From Cavia porcellus (Eukaryota > Chordata > Mammalia > Rodentia > Caviidae), in contig NW_026947502.1 in the NCBI RefSeq assembly GCF_034190915.1, forward strand, positions 3,314,785 through 3,378,784: a DNA stretch of 64,000 bases. The letters run 5' to 3'. Numbering within the stretch: position 1 is the first letter of the stretch; each line of letters opens with the position of its first letter. Under the pieces are notes generated by a model. It saw only the letters and a program-made list of their open reading frames with translations. It did no database searches and was not told the DNA's origin. This document shows positions 33,560 to 49,256 of this stretch, piece by piece. The position numbers were made by a program, and so were the translations under genes.

Positions 33560-33905
33560 ACCAAGCGGTGACACCGTGAGCTTACGGGCTCACCGCAGCT
33601 TTGTCCCCCGCGCTCCCCTCGTGGTTTCCCACTGGATCCGTGTCCCCTACGTGACTGTCCTCAGAATCTTAGCAGGTGATGGCAGTTTTTCCCGCTTAGG
33701 TCTGCCTCACTGCACACCTTGCTCTGTAAAACTCCCCAGCCCACCCACGCAGGACCCCTTCTGTCTCTTAGAAGCTGCCCTTCCCCCAGTAAATATTTTC
33801 TGCTCCTAACCTCTGTTGTCCCTTAGAAGTCATCTTCAGTTTTGGGGAACACAGACTCGGTATCAGACATCTAGCAGGGTGGGAGTTTAATATTTCCCTT
33901 ATATT
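33560..33905 (+). mobile_element. LTR-like repeat, copy 2 (unclassified ERV)
   Basis: Aligns by eye with 30.1-30.4 kb: CCCCTCGTGGTTTCCCACTG, TCTCTTAGAAGCTGCCC, CCTAACCTCTG, GGGGAACACAGACTCGG and ACATCTAGCAGGGTGGGAGT. Same orientation, about 3.5 kb away. Confidence 0.45.
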
Positions 33906-34831
33906 ATTTGGATTATTTGGAGATCCTGTGTCATTCCTACATCAGTATAGCTTCATTTACATGAAATATCCAAAAGGAAAAAGAAAAAGAAAAGAAATAT
34001 CCAAATAGGCAAACCTAGAAAGACAGCAAATAGATTCGTGGTTGCTCACCATTGAGTTTGGGAGGAAATGAGAGTGTGAGTGCTAGCGTATAAGTTACAC
34101 ACGTCCTTACACATCTTGTCTCCTCGAAACACTTTAGCGTGCACCCTAAAGAACAAAGACATTTTCCTAGAAACTCACAATTATCTATCTAGAAAAATCA
34201 ACAGTTTGATGAGGTCGTCGAATATTCAGTTTATAATCAAAGGTCTCCAATTGTCTCAGAAGTGTCTTTTATAGCTTTTTTTAAATCTCAGATCATTATC
34301 ATCATTATCATTATAGATTGTATTATGTTAAGTCTCTTCAGCTTCTTTTGATCAAAAGGATCCCCATACTGCAGTGGTGCCTCAGTTCACCTACTCGATT
34401 CACTCTGCGTTCTGGGGACGGTGCTGTGGCCATGTTTGCAATGATGCAAAACTGGGTGAGAGGGGAGGCGTCTGTTTGCCAACCGGATTGCGTTACTGCG
34501 TTTCGGTGGTTGTGGTGGTTGTTTACGGTGCTGGTGGCAGTGACACTGATGCTTGGAATGAAATGAGACTGTGAGTGCTCGCTGTGGCGTGGTCGGGGGA
34601 GCAGCGCCCGCCTGGGCACAGCCGCATGGTGGAAGCAGCCCGCGTGTGGGTCCCGGGAGCAGGGCTCGGTGAGAGAAATGAACCAGACACGCAGGCTTGA
34701 GCATCACATCCAAAATATGAATAAACAGCAAAGTAACAGATCCCAGGAAGCAGGACGGTGGCGCTTCCTCAGAGGGGGAGACCAAGAGCTGGAAGCGGCG
34801 GGGGAGGAGAGGGGTGGAAAGGGATCTTGGG

Positions 34832-34920
34832 GTCTTTCTGAGGCAGGGCCTTGCTGTGAGATCAGGCTGGCCTGGGGCTCGCTGTGTAGCCAGGCTGGCC
34901 TCATGCGCTTCCCCGTCTCC
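34832..34920 (-). repeat. B1 SINE fragment
   Basis: Antisense B1: TCTGAGGCAGGGCCTTGCTG, GTGTAGCCAGGCTGGCCTCA. Its right third is missing. Confidence 0.65.
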
Positions 34921-34934
34921 AACACGTCTGCCTT

Positions 34935-35510
34935 TTGTTTCTACTGTTGTTACTAATTTTACTGTTTTATTCATTTGTACTTTAAGTTGCTCATATAAGG
35001 AAAGCCGTGCAGTATTTAACCATATCTGCCTTATTTCACTTTTGGTCTCAAATTCCATCCACAGTGCCTCTTACTTTGCCCTTTCATTCTTTTTTATGGC
35101 TGAGCAATATGCCGTTGTATCCATACTATATTACTGTATCCATTCTGTTGATGGGTATCCAGGCTGTCTCCAGGTCTTAGCTGTTGGGAATTGCATCGCT
35201 GTAAACATAAGCATGCAGTAATCGCTGTGATGTTTTTTAACTCTTTTGGAAGACACCCAGAAGAGGCACCGGAGTTAGGGTTGGAGGAAATTTCTACTTC
35301 TAGTTTTTGAGGGATCACCACATAAATTCCTGGCCATGGAAACATGGAGAGGCTCCTTCCCCCAAAGCCTCGCCAGGCTTTGCTGTGCTGTGTGTTCTCC
35401 ACAGAGGACAAACTTTTTCTGTGTATGGTATCAGCCATCTGTAGTTCTTCTGAGAACTGTGCATTCAGTTAATTTGCCTATTTTCTGCCCAGTTTTTTGG
35501 GGTTTTTTTG
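34935..35510 (-). mobile_element. L1 LINE 3' fragment, antisense
   Basis: Matches the same L1 3' region as 10.8 and 14.8 kb: TTTGTACTTTAAGTTGCTCA, GCAGTATTTAACC, TTATTTCACTT, ATGGCTGAGCAATATG, then TTCTTCTGAGAACTGTGCAT near 35,447. Confidence 0.7.
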
Positions 35511-35854
35511 CAAAATGTCCCACGTTCAGGATTTAAGGACTCATCTGTTTGCTCCCTTCTTGGTAGATTCAGATTGGACATTTCTAGGGTCCTTACGTCA
35601 CTGTTGGCCATGCCCACTTTGCTCACAGATTTCCGTATTGTCAGTGAAGCATACGTCTCTTGTTTGTAATCAGTAATGATTGGAAGCCACATTTTAAAAG
35701 CATGTCCTCCACCCCCAATTTTTCACCCAGTAGTGTTACCACAAATTGATGTTTCTTGCTTGAATCAATTATTAGTAAAGGAAAATGTTTATTTTTTTCC
35801 ATTTGATCATTTCCTCATTTACTAGTTGGCATTTTGGCTTTTTAAAAAGGTTGT

Positions 35855-36015
35855 GCCAGGCATGGTGGTGCACGCCTGTAATTCCAGTACTCAGGAGGCT
35901 GAGGCAGGAGGACTGCTGAATTCAAGCCCAGCCTGGGCTACACGGTGAGTTCAAGGCCAGCCTGATCTACATAGCAAGACACTCACATAATAAGATCCTG
36001 TATCCAAACGAAAAA
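35855..36015 (+). repeat. B1 SINE
   Basis: Sense B1 with a CACTCACATAATAAGA insertion before GATCCTGTATCC. Confidence 0.8.
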
Positions 36016-36174
36016 GGCTCCTCTTTCACATCTGTATAGACTTAGAGGTTCTCTACTTATTATGTCCTTTATTAAACATTTTTGTGCTCAGCTTGTCCCT
36101 AATTCGGCCACCCTTCAACCAGACTCCTATGTCCTCTCCACAAGAGCTGTCAGTCTGCCCTCCCTCCCCTGCCT

Positions 36175-36340
36175 CTGCAGCACTGGGAACTGAACCATGC
36201 ACTCCACCGCTGAGCTGCACCCCAGCCCTGTTTTAATTTGAGACAGGGTCTCACTAAGGTGCTAGGCAGGACGCGAACCTGCAGTCCTGCCTCGGCCTTG
36301 CAGGAAGCTGGGGTTACAGATGTGTACCTCCTTGGCAGCT
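36175..36340 (-). repeat. B1-dID dimeric SINE
   Basis: On the minus strand a B1 half (36,340-36,236) is followed by an ID half (36,230-36,175), seen as GGGAACTGAACCATGCACTC and CACCGCTGAGCTGCACCCCA on the plus strand. Confidence 0.6.
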
Positions 36341-36714
36341 CCTCACCAGCCCCTGAGCGCTTTGCCTTCCCGGCCTACGGAGCAGCAAGGCATTGTCTGC
36401 GCGCCTTGGACTTCCCTGCCTGCACCTGCAGCAGCACATGCTGAACCTGCTGGCTGAGTGCAGCGTTTCAGAGCCTGAGGGCTGGAGCTGGGTGTGGTGG
36501 TGACGCAGGCGCTGTGGGCACTTGTGCTTTCCTGCAGGAGAATCAGAACGAGCTTTTACTCTGATGCTGGAGTGGGGACAGGGGCCCCAAGGCTGACTCA
36601 AACAAAGGACAAAGCTTTTACGGCATCTGGGGGGCAGACAGGGCCAGTCTCTTGACGTCATCACCTGTGGAGGTGAACTTACCCTTGGCATTGGTGCCAT
36701 ATATATATATGTTG

Positions 36715-36825
36715 TTTTTTTGTTTTTTGTTTTTTTGAGACAGGACCTCGCTATGTAGTTCAGGCTGGCCTGAAACTCACAGAGATCCTCCTGCCTCAGC
36801 CTCCCGAGTGCACCACACACCTGGC
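36715..36825 (-). repeat. B1 SINE
   Basis: Antisense B1 with T/G-rich tail, missing one internal block: TTTTTTGAGACAGGACCTCG to CACCACACACCTGGCC. Confidence 0.8.
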
Positions 36826-36829
36826 CCAC

Positions 36830-38735
36830 CTGTGCTCTTCTTTATCATGCCTCTTCATGTGGTGCACTTCTTATCTTTTTTAAAAAACTGTTTTTACCAT
36901 TAGTACATTCTGTGAGCACTGTCTTTAGTATGTTTTAGCTGCGTCCTTTATGACATGAATCAAATGTTCCCCACAGAGATGGATGCAATGCAGTGTACTC
37001 ACTAACACACGTGGCCCATGGCTTTTCTCTGTGATAATCCGCAGCTAGCACCACTGCGTAGCCAACTGACTTCCTTCCTATGGTCCGTATGTACCTAGTG
37101 AGCGGCCTTAGCCGCGTTCCTGGCATCGTGGCTAAAAGCTGTTTCTCTTTCCCCATCACTTCCTCGTTTCTGCATCTTCCCAATTTCATGGCACAAAAGG
37201 TCCTCAAAAACGTGCCCCTGGAATTCACATCTTCCCTGTAAACTGAGAATTCTCTCTCTCACACGTGAGCCAGTGTTGTGGCGTATTCAGACGACTCCCC
37301 AAAGCCTCATGCACACGTAGGAGGGCTTTTGGGGTGGCTGGGTCTACTGGGGAGGGGTGTAAGGGGTACAGGAAGCAAATCAAGCTCCTTAGAGAAGCAC
37401 AGGAAAATCTGTAGTATCTAAGATATATTTTGCCCTGATTGATGTGTCTTGAAATTTTGTTTCATTTTTTTTCCCTTTTTTCTCTTTGAAATAAAATGGA
37501 TTTGGGAAACAAAAGTGGAAAAAAATCCATTGTGAAAAGGTCTTCAAACTGTCAAACTTAGCTTTTATATATAAGAGAGGCTGGGCACCTGACAAGGAGG
37601 GCTCAGGGGGTGGGAATGTGGAGTGCTGGCTCAGTTCGGATATTTAAACCCCATTCTTCCCTTGACCGACACTCTAACCTGCTCATAGAATATTGCTTAG
37701 GCTTGGAGCTGTGGCGGCACTGAGGATCGAACACCGGGTTTGGCTTCAATTCTTTCAGTTCTTCAGCTCTAAGGGCAGGTATCTGCAAAACTCCTGACAT
37801 TTTTTAAATAGCAGAGTCATAAAAAGCCCCTAGCTGTCAACTGACAACTTGAGCTCCTAACTATTTGCTGTGCTCTGAGATATTCTGCAGTGTTAGAAGC
37901 AGTCCCACTGCCTCTAGTCCTGAGCCTGCGGTGACAGCCTGGGGAAGCCCAGAGCCCAGCCTTCCGCTGGGACCTCAGAGCAGGAGCCCAAAGGGAAGTT
38001 GCCCCGAGTCACCTCACTGCCGTGCGCCCTGGCTGGTGAAATCCCCTGTTTAAGATTGGCACCTGCCCTTCGCCTCACCCTGTAGTCTGAGCAGTCGCAG
38101 GCTCTACACCCAACATCAGCTGGTTTCCTGAAACAGCATTCAATGCACGGCTCACGGGTAACTGGAGACCCGGGCAGCGGTCAAGAGGAGTTACATGGAC
38201 AATACCGCAATCAGCACCCCACCGGAGCTGGTCCTCGGGGACGCCCGCCACGGCCTCCTAGCACCAAGCTCAGCAAGCACGGCTGTCTCCCGGGAGTGCT
38301 GGTGACACCCGAATCACCCTGCCTGCCAACCCCGGGCTGCTGCCACCGAGGCCAGAAAGAAGACTCCGCTGTCCTTGTTTCTCTGTGTCATTAGTTTCAA
38401 ATTCAGAATCCCAGGTGGGTGCATCTGATTGGCACAGGCAAGGTCAAGGGCTGACATCCCAGCTGGCAGCGGACCCAGAATACTGGGTGTCTTCATTTGC
38501 ACGTCTCTCTGGGAGGCGAGGAATCCCTGCGGCAGGCAGGAGTTCAGACTGCACATGAATCCCAGTCGGCACGGGAATGACACGGACACACACGGGGGCT
38601 CTGGGCCAGAGTTTTATTTGGTACACTCGGCACAGTGCCCATCCCACAGCAGGCTGGAACAAGCAGCAGGATGGCAGACCTTCCCCAACCCCTGCAGTCA
38701 GGATCTGGTCAGGAGCACAGCCGTTTTTGTTTGTT
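36830..38735. other. Intergenic, no gene seen
   Basis: Unique-looking sequence with short open frames only and no exon or clear repeat. Confidence 0.4.
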
Positions 38736-38818
38736 TGGTTTTTGTACTAGGAATCGAACTCAGGACCTTATGCTTGCCAGGCAGGCGCCTATGCCACTGA
38801 GCTATATTCCCGGCCTGG
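38736..38818 (-). repeat. ID SINE
   Basis: Antisense ID: TTTTTGTACTAGGAATCGAAC to GAGCTATATTCCCGGCC. Short flank match GGCACAG/GCACAG. Confidence 0.8.
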
Positions 38819-40613
38819 CACAGTTATTGCAGAATGGCAGCCTACGGGATTCGGTGAGTGCGGTGTACGTGGGACAGCCAAAGTCTCAGGAAGACAACAG
38901 AGATCAGTGACCAGGAGGGTCCGATGGCTCTTCCCGATGCCTGGGCCAGAGAGGAAAACTCCGAACTGACTACAGTCAACTGTCTTTCACTGTCAGGGAC
39001 CAGAAAAGGCAGGAATAGACAGACAGAAAGCACAATTCCTGCATACGCAGGCCGGGCAGATATTCGTGCTCTGTTTTCAGGTACACTGTGTCCCTCACAC
39101 CTGCGCTGAACATTTCAGGAGAACCCCGCAGGACCGCTGCACCCCCTTTCCCCTTCTGCATGGTCTCTTGGGATTTTTTAGGTGCTTAGTTCTTCACCCA
39201 CTGCCCTGATGGGACAGCAGGTGGGCAGGTATCCCCGCCCAGCGGAAAGCGGGCAGGGAGAGTCTGGCTGCCCCACGGGGCCAGCATGCTGTGACGCAGT
39301 GGCACTCCCCGAGTCCTGTGGGTGGGGGCTCCTGGCCCCGAGGTCTACTGAGGTGCTGTCAGATGCTGTCGGGAGGACACCTGACTTCCTGAATGGGGAT
39401 GCCAGTATGACCAGGGGCTGCTGGCCACCTCTGCCCTCCCCACAAGCTTTCCCCGTGGACTGTCCTATGGCCACAGCAGCTGGAAACCTGCAGCCTGTCC
39501 TGGACACCATAATAGATACCAAGTGGGGCACACACACATGCGGGCCGGGGTCAGGAGGCTGGCGAGGCCTTGTCCTGATTAGCAGACCACCCTGGCTTGG
39601 CAGGCGGGGGGGTGCCAGGGAAGCACCTCAGTCTGCAGGAGCATGAAGACCAGTGCTGGTCACCTGCCAGAGGCTCCTCCTGCAGGACCCGCAACCCGCA
39701 TCTGGACGGTGGCCTCTCGTCTCTTTCCGAATTCTTTTTGCTCTGCTGTCACGCTGGCCTTTCCTTTTTCCTGCGGGTGATATAATTCAGTGAAATGTCT
39801 CCCCCAAGCGCGATGAAGTCAGTGACGCATGTCCTGGCAGGCGTTTCCCCTGCTTCCTTTGTGAATTATTTGGTGTTAGGCCCACTCGTAGTGACTCTTT
39901 GAACCCCCTTGTTTTGAATATATAATAAATGTGTTCCATAGTGTTTGGTCCAGAAGGTACACACCTATTTTATAATGATATTCTTTTCCTTGCTGCTTGA
40001 TTACAGAAGCTCTTAGATGCTGGTCAGCTGTCACCACCGCCCACAGGCTATCATCACACGGACCACTCCTGGAGTTCTTAACATTTCGTTCCTTCTTTCA
40101 ATTTCTACCATGTCTACATTATGAACAGCTGACAATAAGGAGGACACGTTTTTTCTTTCCACTGCACAGCAGACTTTTCCTCTCTGATCTGCTCACATCT
40201 CCCCCTCCTTTAGTTCTTTCTTTTGTAGCTCTTTTGGTAGTTCCTGTCTGTCCGTCCTGGTGTCCCAATGTGTCTGTTCTGCACTGAGGACACCACTGTG
40301 CTCCAGGGCAGTAGAAGTTATACCTAACGTGCTTTTACAATATGTTGACGATAGCACAAATGTGTTATTTTTTCACAAAATAAGCAGAACATTTAGATTT
40401 CACGAGAAACAAGCATCAAAGGTGAATGCAACACTCAACAAGTATGGAAAAAAATAGTCCCTTGGGGGAAGCTGTTCAGTGGTTACAAAGACATTTCAGT
40501 TAAAACTAAATTTATCAACTCCTATGGTTCATCTTCAAAGACCAATCACATTATAACCAGGCAAGTTCCAAAGATCCGGTTCTCCTTGGAAAGAAAACAG
40601 AAGTTGAACAGGG
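38819..40613. other. Intergenic, no gene seen
   Basis: No recognised SINE, exon or RNA gene. A 154-codon open frame at 39,182-39,646 is GC-driven and has no known motif. Confidence 0.4.
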
Positions 40614-40974
40614 TGTTATGGCTGGAGTGCAGATGTCCCCGAAGCCTCAGGCGTAGGTGGGGCTCTCTGGAGTGCAGGATCTAGGCTGTGTACAGCTGGG
40701 ATCAAGGGTGTATGGCACTAAACCAAAGCACAGATTGGAATGCACACAGCTGTGGGTGTGGCTGGAGAGGATCCCAGGCTTGCAGCCAGGAGGGAATGCA
40801 AAGGGACAGGAAGGCGGCCGCTCCTGCTGCTGCCTCCTGCAACTGATGCCCTTCCGGCCACGCAGCCTTGCCTGTGAAGTCAGCCACTAGGGACGAAACC
40901 TCTACAAACTGAAATGAAATAAATCTTTCCTCCATCTGGTGGGTGTCAGGCATTTTGTGTCAGTAGCAAGACGA
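40614..40974 (+). mobile_element. MaLR-like LTR (ERVL-MaLR)
   Basis: Begins TGTTATGGCTGGAGTGCAGATG. It continues GCAGATGTCCCCGAAG, GTGGGTGTGGCTGGAG and CTACAAACTGAAATGAAATAAATC, then TGTCAGGCATTTTGTGTCAG, the characteristic order of MaLR-type LTR ends. The 3' terminus is cut by an ID element. Confidence 0.6.
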
Positions 40975-41050
40975 GGGCTCGCAGCTCAATGGTAGTGTTT
41001 ACCTAGCAAGTGCAAAGCCCGAGGTTCAACCCCCAGCATTACCAAAGAGG
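40975..41050 (+). repeat. ID SINE
   Basis: Sense ID, older type: GAGGGCTCGCAGCTCAATGG, TACCTAGCAAGTGCAAAG, GGTTCAACCCCCAGCATTAC. Lies just 3' of the HINT1 polyadenylation site. Confidence 0.75.
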
Positions 41051-41155
41051 AAGCAAATGACCTTCAAACTTAGGAGTCCACCTTCCCACATTCCAACAAG
41101 CAAGTTTCCTCAATGATAAATCAAATCAATGCAGACTGTAAACCATGCAATGTCT

Positions 41156-41161
41156 TTTATT
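41156..41161 (-). terminator. HINT1: HINT1 polyadenylation signal
   Basis: AATAAA on the minus strand, 131 bases downstream of the HINT1 stop codon. Cleavage is expected around 41,130-41,145, giving a short 3'UTR. Confidence 0.8.
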
Positions 41162-41291
41162 ACATATAGGCTTTTACAATAATCCCTTCAATCTCTCCAT
41201 ACACAGGCATAGGTAAGCGTGCTGTTTAATGTACTGGAACTTTCGAGCTTAATCGCTGCCTAGAGGTGGGAAAACTGTCCCCAAAGCGTGC

Positions 41292-45873
<4,582 letters not shown>

Positions 45874-45961
45874 CGCTGCCTCCCTGTGGCGCGCGCACGG
45901 CCGCGAAGCCCCGCGGGACGGGGACGAGGACGAGGGCGCGGCGCGCAGCGGGCGGTGCTCT

Positions 45962-45972
45962 GCGCGTGCGCA
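45962..45972 (-). promoter_or_regulatory. HINT1: NRF-1 site in HINT1 promoter
   Basis: GCGCGTGCGCA fits the NRF-1 consensus RCGCRYGCGCA exactly. It lies 89-99 bases upstream of the HINT1 ATG, a usual core-promoter position in TATA-less genes. Confidence 0.6.
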
Positions 45973-46380
45973 CTGGGCCCCGCGGAGCGGCCCCCTGCCT
46001 CCGGCCCCGCGCGGCGTGCGCTGCGCTGCGCGCTCTGATCGCCTGGGGGCGCTCACGGGCAGGCTGAGCGCGGCCCTGCAGAGGCGGCTGGTGCAGGTCT
46101 CTGCCTGCTATATGTGTGCAGCCCCGGCCCGCGCGGGCCCCTCCAGCCCTGCCTCCAGGCCCTAACGACGGCGAACGCACCAGCACCCCGGGGTTTCTGT
46201 GTCCATCCCCAGCTGGGAGTCGTTTGCAAACTTCCAAACTGTTCTAGACTTTCCCAGAAGTCGTCCCACTGTGACGTCCCAATGCAAGACGTCCCACTGT
46301 GAGCGAAAGCTTATTGCGTTCCACACTCCCCTCCATTTGTTTACGCCTAGAAAATGTTAATTTTTAAATTATTATTTTGA

Positions 46381-46485
46381 AGCCGGGCATAGTGGTGCAC
46401 GCCCAGAGGCTGAGGCAGGAGAATCGCCGTGAGCCCTATAGTGAGGTTGAGACCAGACCAAACTGCAGAGACCCTGCCTCAAAAA

Positions 46486-46525
<40 letters not shown>
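46381..46525 (+). repeat. B1 SINE with (ATT)n tail
   Basis: Truncated sense B1 (GCCGGGCATAGTGGTGCACG, GAGGCTGAGGCAGGAGAATC). Its tail has become an (ATT)n array at 46,484-46,525. Confidence 0.8.
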
Positions 46526-46526
<1 letters not shown>

Positions 46527-46578
46527 GGTCCTGGGGATTGAACCCACTTCAAATTGAGCTTCGTACATCCCCAGTCCC
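46526..46578 (-). repeat. ID SINE, partly deleted
   Basis: Antisense ID: TCCTGGGGATTGAACCCACT, GAGCTTCGTACATCCCCAGT. Confidence 0.6.
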
Positions 46579-46689
46579 CACCCCACACTCTGTGAGTCTC
46601 ATCGAGTTTCCCAGGGTGTGCATATTTGCAATCCTCCTGCTTGAGCTTCGTGTTTAGCTGAGATTGTAAGCTTGCAGCATTACACTAGG

Positions 46690-46785
46690 CTTTTTTCTTT
46701 TCTTTATATTGGTAACGGGGATCGAACTCATGACCGCGTGATTGCAAGGCAGGTGCTTATGCCACTGAGCTTAATCCCCAATCCC
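46690..46785 (-). repeat. ID SINE
   Basis: Antisense ID: GGTAACGGGGATCGAACTCA, GCAAGGCAGGTGCTTATGCC, CTGAGCTTAATCCCCAA. Confidence 0.85.
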
Positions 46786-46824
46786 TGTTTCCTTTCTTTT
46801 AAATTTAGTTTAATTTTATTATTT

Positions 46825-46948
46825 TGGGTTTTGTAGTTCAGGGTGGTCTTGAACTCACTGTGTAACCCAGGGAGGCCTCAAACTCTGCGATCCTCCTGCC
46901 TCAGGCTCCCAAATGCTGGCATTTCAGGCGTGCACATCACACCCTGCT
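46825..46948 (-). repeat. B1 SINE
   Basis: Antisense B1: TTGTAGTTCAGGGTGGTCTT, CTCCTGCCTCAGGCTCCC, GGCGTGCACATCACACC. Confidence 0.78.
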
Positions 46949-47567
46949 TCTTTGCTCCTTATAAAAATCGTGGACTTCATGTTATGTCCACTTCCTCCTC
47001 TTTCATTTTGGAGTGCATTTCCCCCTCGCCACGGTTACTAAGGACTTCCACTTGAACCCTTAGCTCGCTGGTCATCCTCTTCCAACACTGGCTTCTGCTC
47101 CTCCCTCTCTGGACGCTGCTTTCTCCTCCGCAGCCAGTGATTCCCGAGCCGTCCACACCTCTCAGCGGCCCTGCTTCTCCAGCTCGGTGCTCTTCTATAG
47201 CTAACAGTTTCTGTAGTAAGAGACCTAACTGCACCTCCTGAGCTGCTTGTTAGGATTACCCCTGACCCACACGTCTTGGCAAAATTATTGATAGGGTTCA
47301 CTTCGGTCTCAAAAGTGTCCCCTGTTTTACTTTTGCTATTAAAGGCATGACTGATGCATGTGGTGAAATCAAGTACAGTGATGGCTATGAATGAGACAAC
47401 AGGTTTGAAAGCATGTTAACTTCCTTTCATAACCACAGCAGAAGAATCCAAATCCGATGGGGATTTCAGGGTGGGGCCCTCTTAGTGTTTCGAGGGGCAC
47501 ACTTGCTAGTGACCCTCGAACCAAATCACTACATTATTACCGACACAAGGAAATGTTTTGGTTTCTT
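46949..47567. other. HINT1-LYRM7 intergenic, no gene seen
   Basis: No recognisable exon or repeat. Reading frames are interrupted. Confidence 0.4.
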
Positions 47568-47724
47568 TTTTTTGTTTTTGTTTGTTTATATTTGAGACAA
47601 GGTCTTGCTATGGAGTGCAGGCTGGCCTTAAATGCACTATGTAGCCCCAGGCTGGCCTCAAATTTGGGGCAATCCTCCTGCCTCAGCCTCCCAAGTGCTG
47701 GGATTACAAGCACCATGCTTGGCA
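47568..47724 (-). repeat. B1 SINE
   Basis: Antisense B1: TTTGAGACAAGGTCTTGCTA to GCACCATGCTTGGC. Confidence 0.85.
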
Positions 47725-47891
47725 AGGGAAAATTTTTGAAGGAAAAACCTGTGATGTATTTAGAGGTATAGGTATCATGTCTGCACCTTACTCCCAAATG
47801 TTTCAAAAGGGGGAAAATGCCTTAGAGACAAGCATGGAGATAGGAAGGGATAAAGTCATTTTAGTAAAAAGTATATACAATTTCTTTTCTT

Positions 47892-47980
47892 TTTTTTTCT
47901 TTTTTGCTACTGGGGATTGAACTTAGGACCTTGTGCTTGCCAGGCAAGTGCTTATGCCGCTGAGCTTAATCTCCAGCACA
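47892..47980 (-). repeat. ID SINE
   Basis: Antisense ID: GCTACTGGGGATTGAACTTA, CTTGCCAGGCAAGTGCTTAT. Near-exact target duplication TATATACAATTTCT / CATATACAATTTCT. Confidence 0.88.
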
Positions 47981-48057
47981 GCATATACAATTTCTATGTG
48001 CTTTTCTTGCAACTTTTCTGAAATCTGAAATTGTCAAAATAAATAAAAGTAAGTGTG

Positions 48058-48150
48058 CTATTTTTCTCAAAGCTACTCCAGAGGTTGAAGGAGGAGAATT
48101 TACCAAGGCCAGGAGTTCAGGGCCAAGCTGAGCAACATAGCAAGATTCTT
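48058..48150 (+). repeat. B1-type SINE, old
   Basis: Degraded sense B1: CTCCAGAGGTTGAAGGAGGA, GAGCAACATAGCAAGATTCT. Confidence 0.45.
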
Positions 48151-48226
48151 TTTTTTTTTTTTAATTTTTAAGATTCTGTCTTTTTTTTTTTTTTTTTTAA
48201 GATTCTATCTTTTTAAAAAAAAAAAA
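48143..48226. repeat. AAGATTCT-poly(T) short tandem array
   Basis: Three AAGATTCT units at about 48,143, 48,170 and 48,200, each followed by T-rich sequence, then an A-run. Confidence 0.7.
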
Positions 48227-48827
48227 GCTGTGTGTGCTGTTTTGGATAATAAATAATAGGGTCAAATTTCACCAGGTCCAAAGACTGCACCGACTATCAT
48301 GACTCAAGTAAAGTACCTACTTCTAATTTACCTTTTCCCTTAATTCCAGACTGTTCTAAGAGACCCATTAACCGATTACTGCTGTTTACCAGGCACTGAA
48401 ATTTACTTTTACTCCCCAAACTTCCTTTTCATAATTCTGTGTCTGCTACAATAGCCGAAACCTGGACGCCATCCACAAATCATCTCCGTACATTGGAGAG
48501 ATGCCATGGCTTCCCTTCCCTTCTCCCCCACAGTCGATCCTAGTCACTGTACTCTGGCCTGGAGCACTTGAGGGGCCTCCTGATGGGAGAGCCTCCCTGC
48601 CTGTGCTGTGGTCAGCTGCCACACAGCACTGCTGATCGAGGTAAAGTAGAGATCACGTTGCCAGCATCCCCAGCAAGCTGTTGCAAAGTAAAATCTGTAG
48701 TCCTTGCCTTGGCTCATAGGGCCTGATGTGACCAGGCCTAGGGCTGCTTTTCCAACCTCATCTCCTTCCATTTCGACTTAGTGCCTGGCTTCACTCAAGC
48801 TGGGGGCCGTAAGTGGAACATGCCCAC

Positions 48828-48912
48828 CTGTCCTAACTCCTGAAGCCTGTGAGTGTCACTTTATGTGGGAGAGAGGGCTTTACAGATGATTTAATTTAAG
48901 GATCTCATATAA
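48828..48912 (+). repeat. MaLR-like LTR fragment, ancient
   Basis: GTCCTAACTCCTGAAGCCTG, GAGTGTCACTTTATGTGGGA, GGGCTTTACAGATGATTTAA, TTTAAGGATCTC follow a MaLR-type LTR order. Confidence 0.4.
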
Positions 48913-48919
48913 TGGAGAA

Positions 48920-49105
48920 GGATAAACTGGAGACTTTTATAGGTAAATGGATGCAACTTGAGACCATACTCATTAGTGAAATAAATAAGACACACTTGTA
49001 AACATCATATTGTCTCATTAGTGTGAGAAGTGGGAAGAAACATGTGTATATGTGTATGTAGATGTATGCAAAAAGTTAAGATAAAAATAAATAAGGATCT
49101 CAAAT
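48920..49105 (+). mobile_element. L1 LINE 3' end, sense
   Basis: TTTTATAGGTAAATGGATGC, ATACTCATTAGTGAAATAAA and TGTCTCATTAGTGTGAGAAG match the L1 ORF2 C-terminal/3'UTR order. The only clearly plus-oriented L1 in the window. Confidence 0.65.
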
Positions 49106-49109
49106 CAGG

Positions 49110-49256
49110 GACCTTTTTTTGTTGTTTTGAGATAGAGTTTCACTATGTGGTTCAGGCTGGCCTTGTACTCACTTTGTACCCCAAACTAACCTAGAAATCT
49201 CTGCAATCCTCCTGCCTCCTAAGTGCTGGGATTACAGATATGCACTTCCACACCAG
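49110..49256 (-). repeat. B1 SINE
   Basis: Antisense B1: GTTTTGAGATAGAGTTTCAC to AAGTGCTGGGATTACAGATA. Confidence 0.82.

Noticed and set aside
34387..35058. 223-codon minus-strand open frame
   Set aside because: Runs through a B1 and an L1 3' end; composition reflects repeats and no known protein is recognised.
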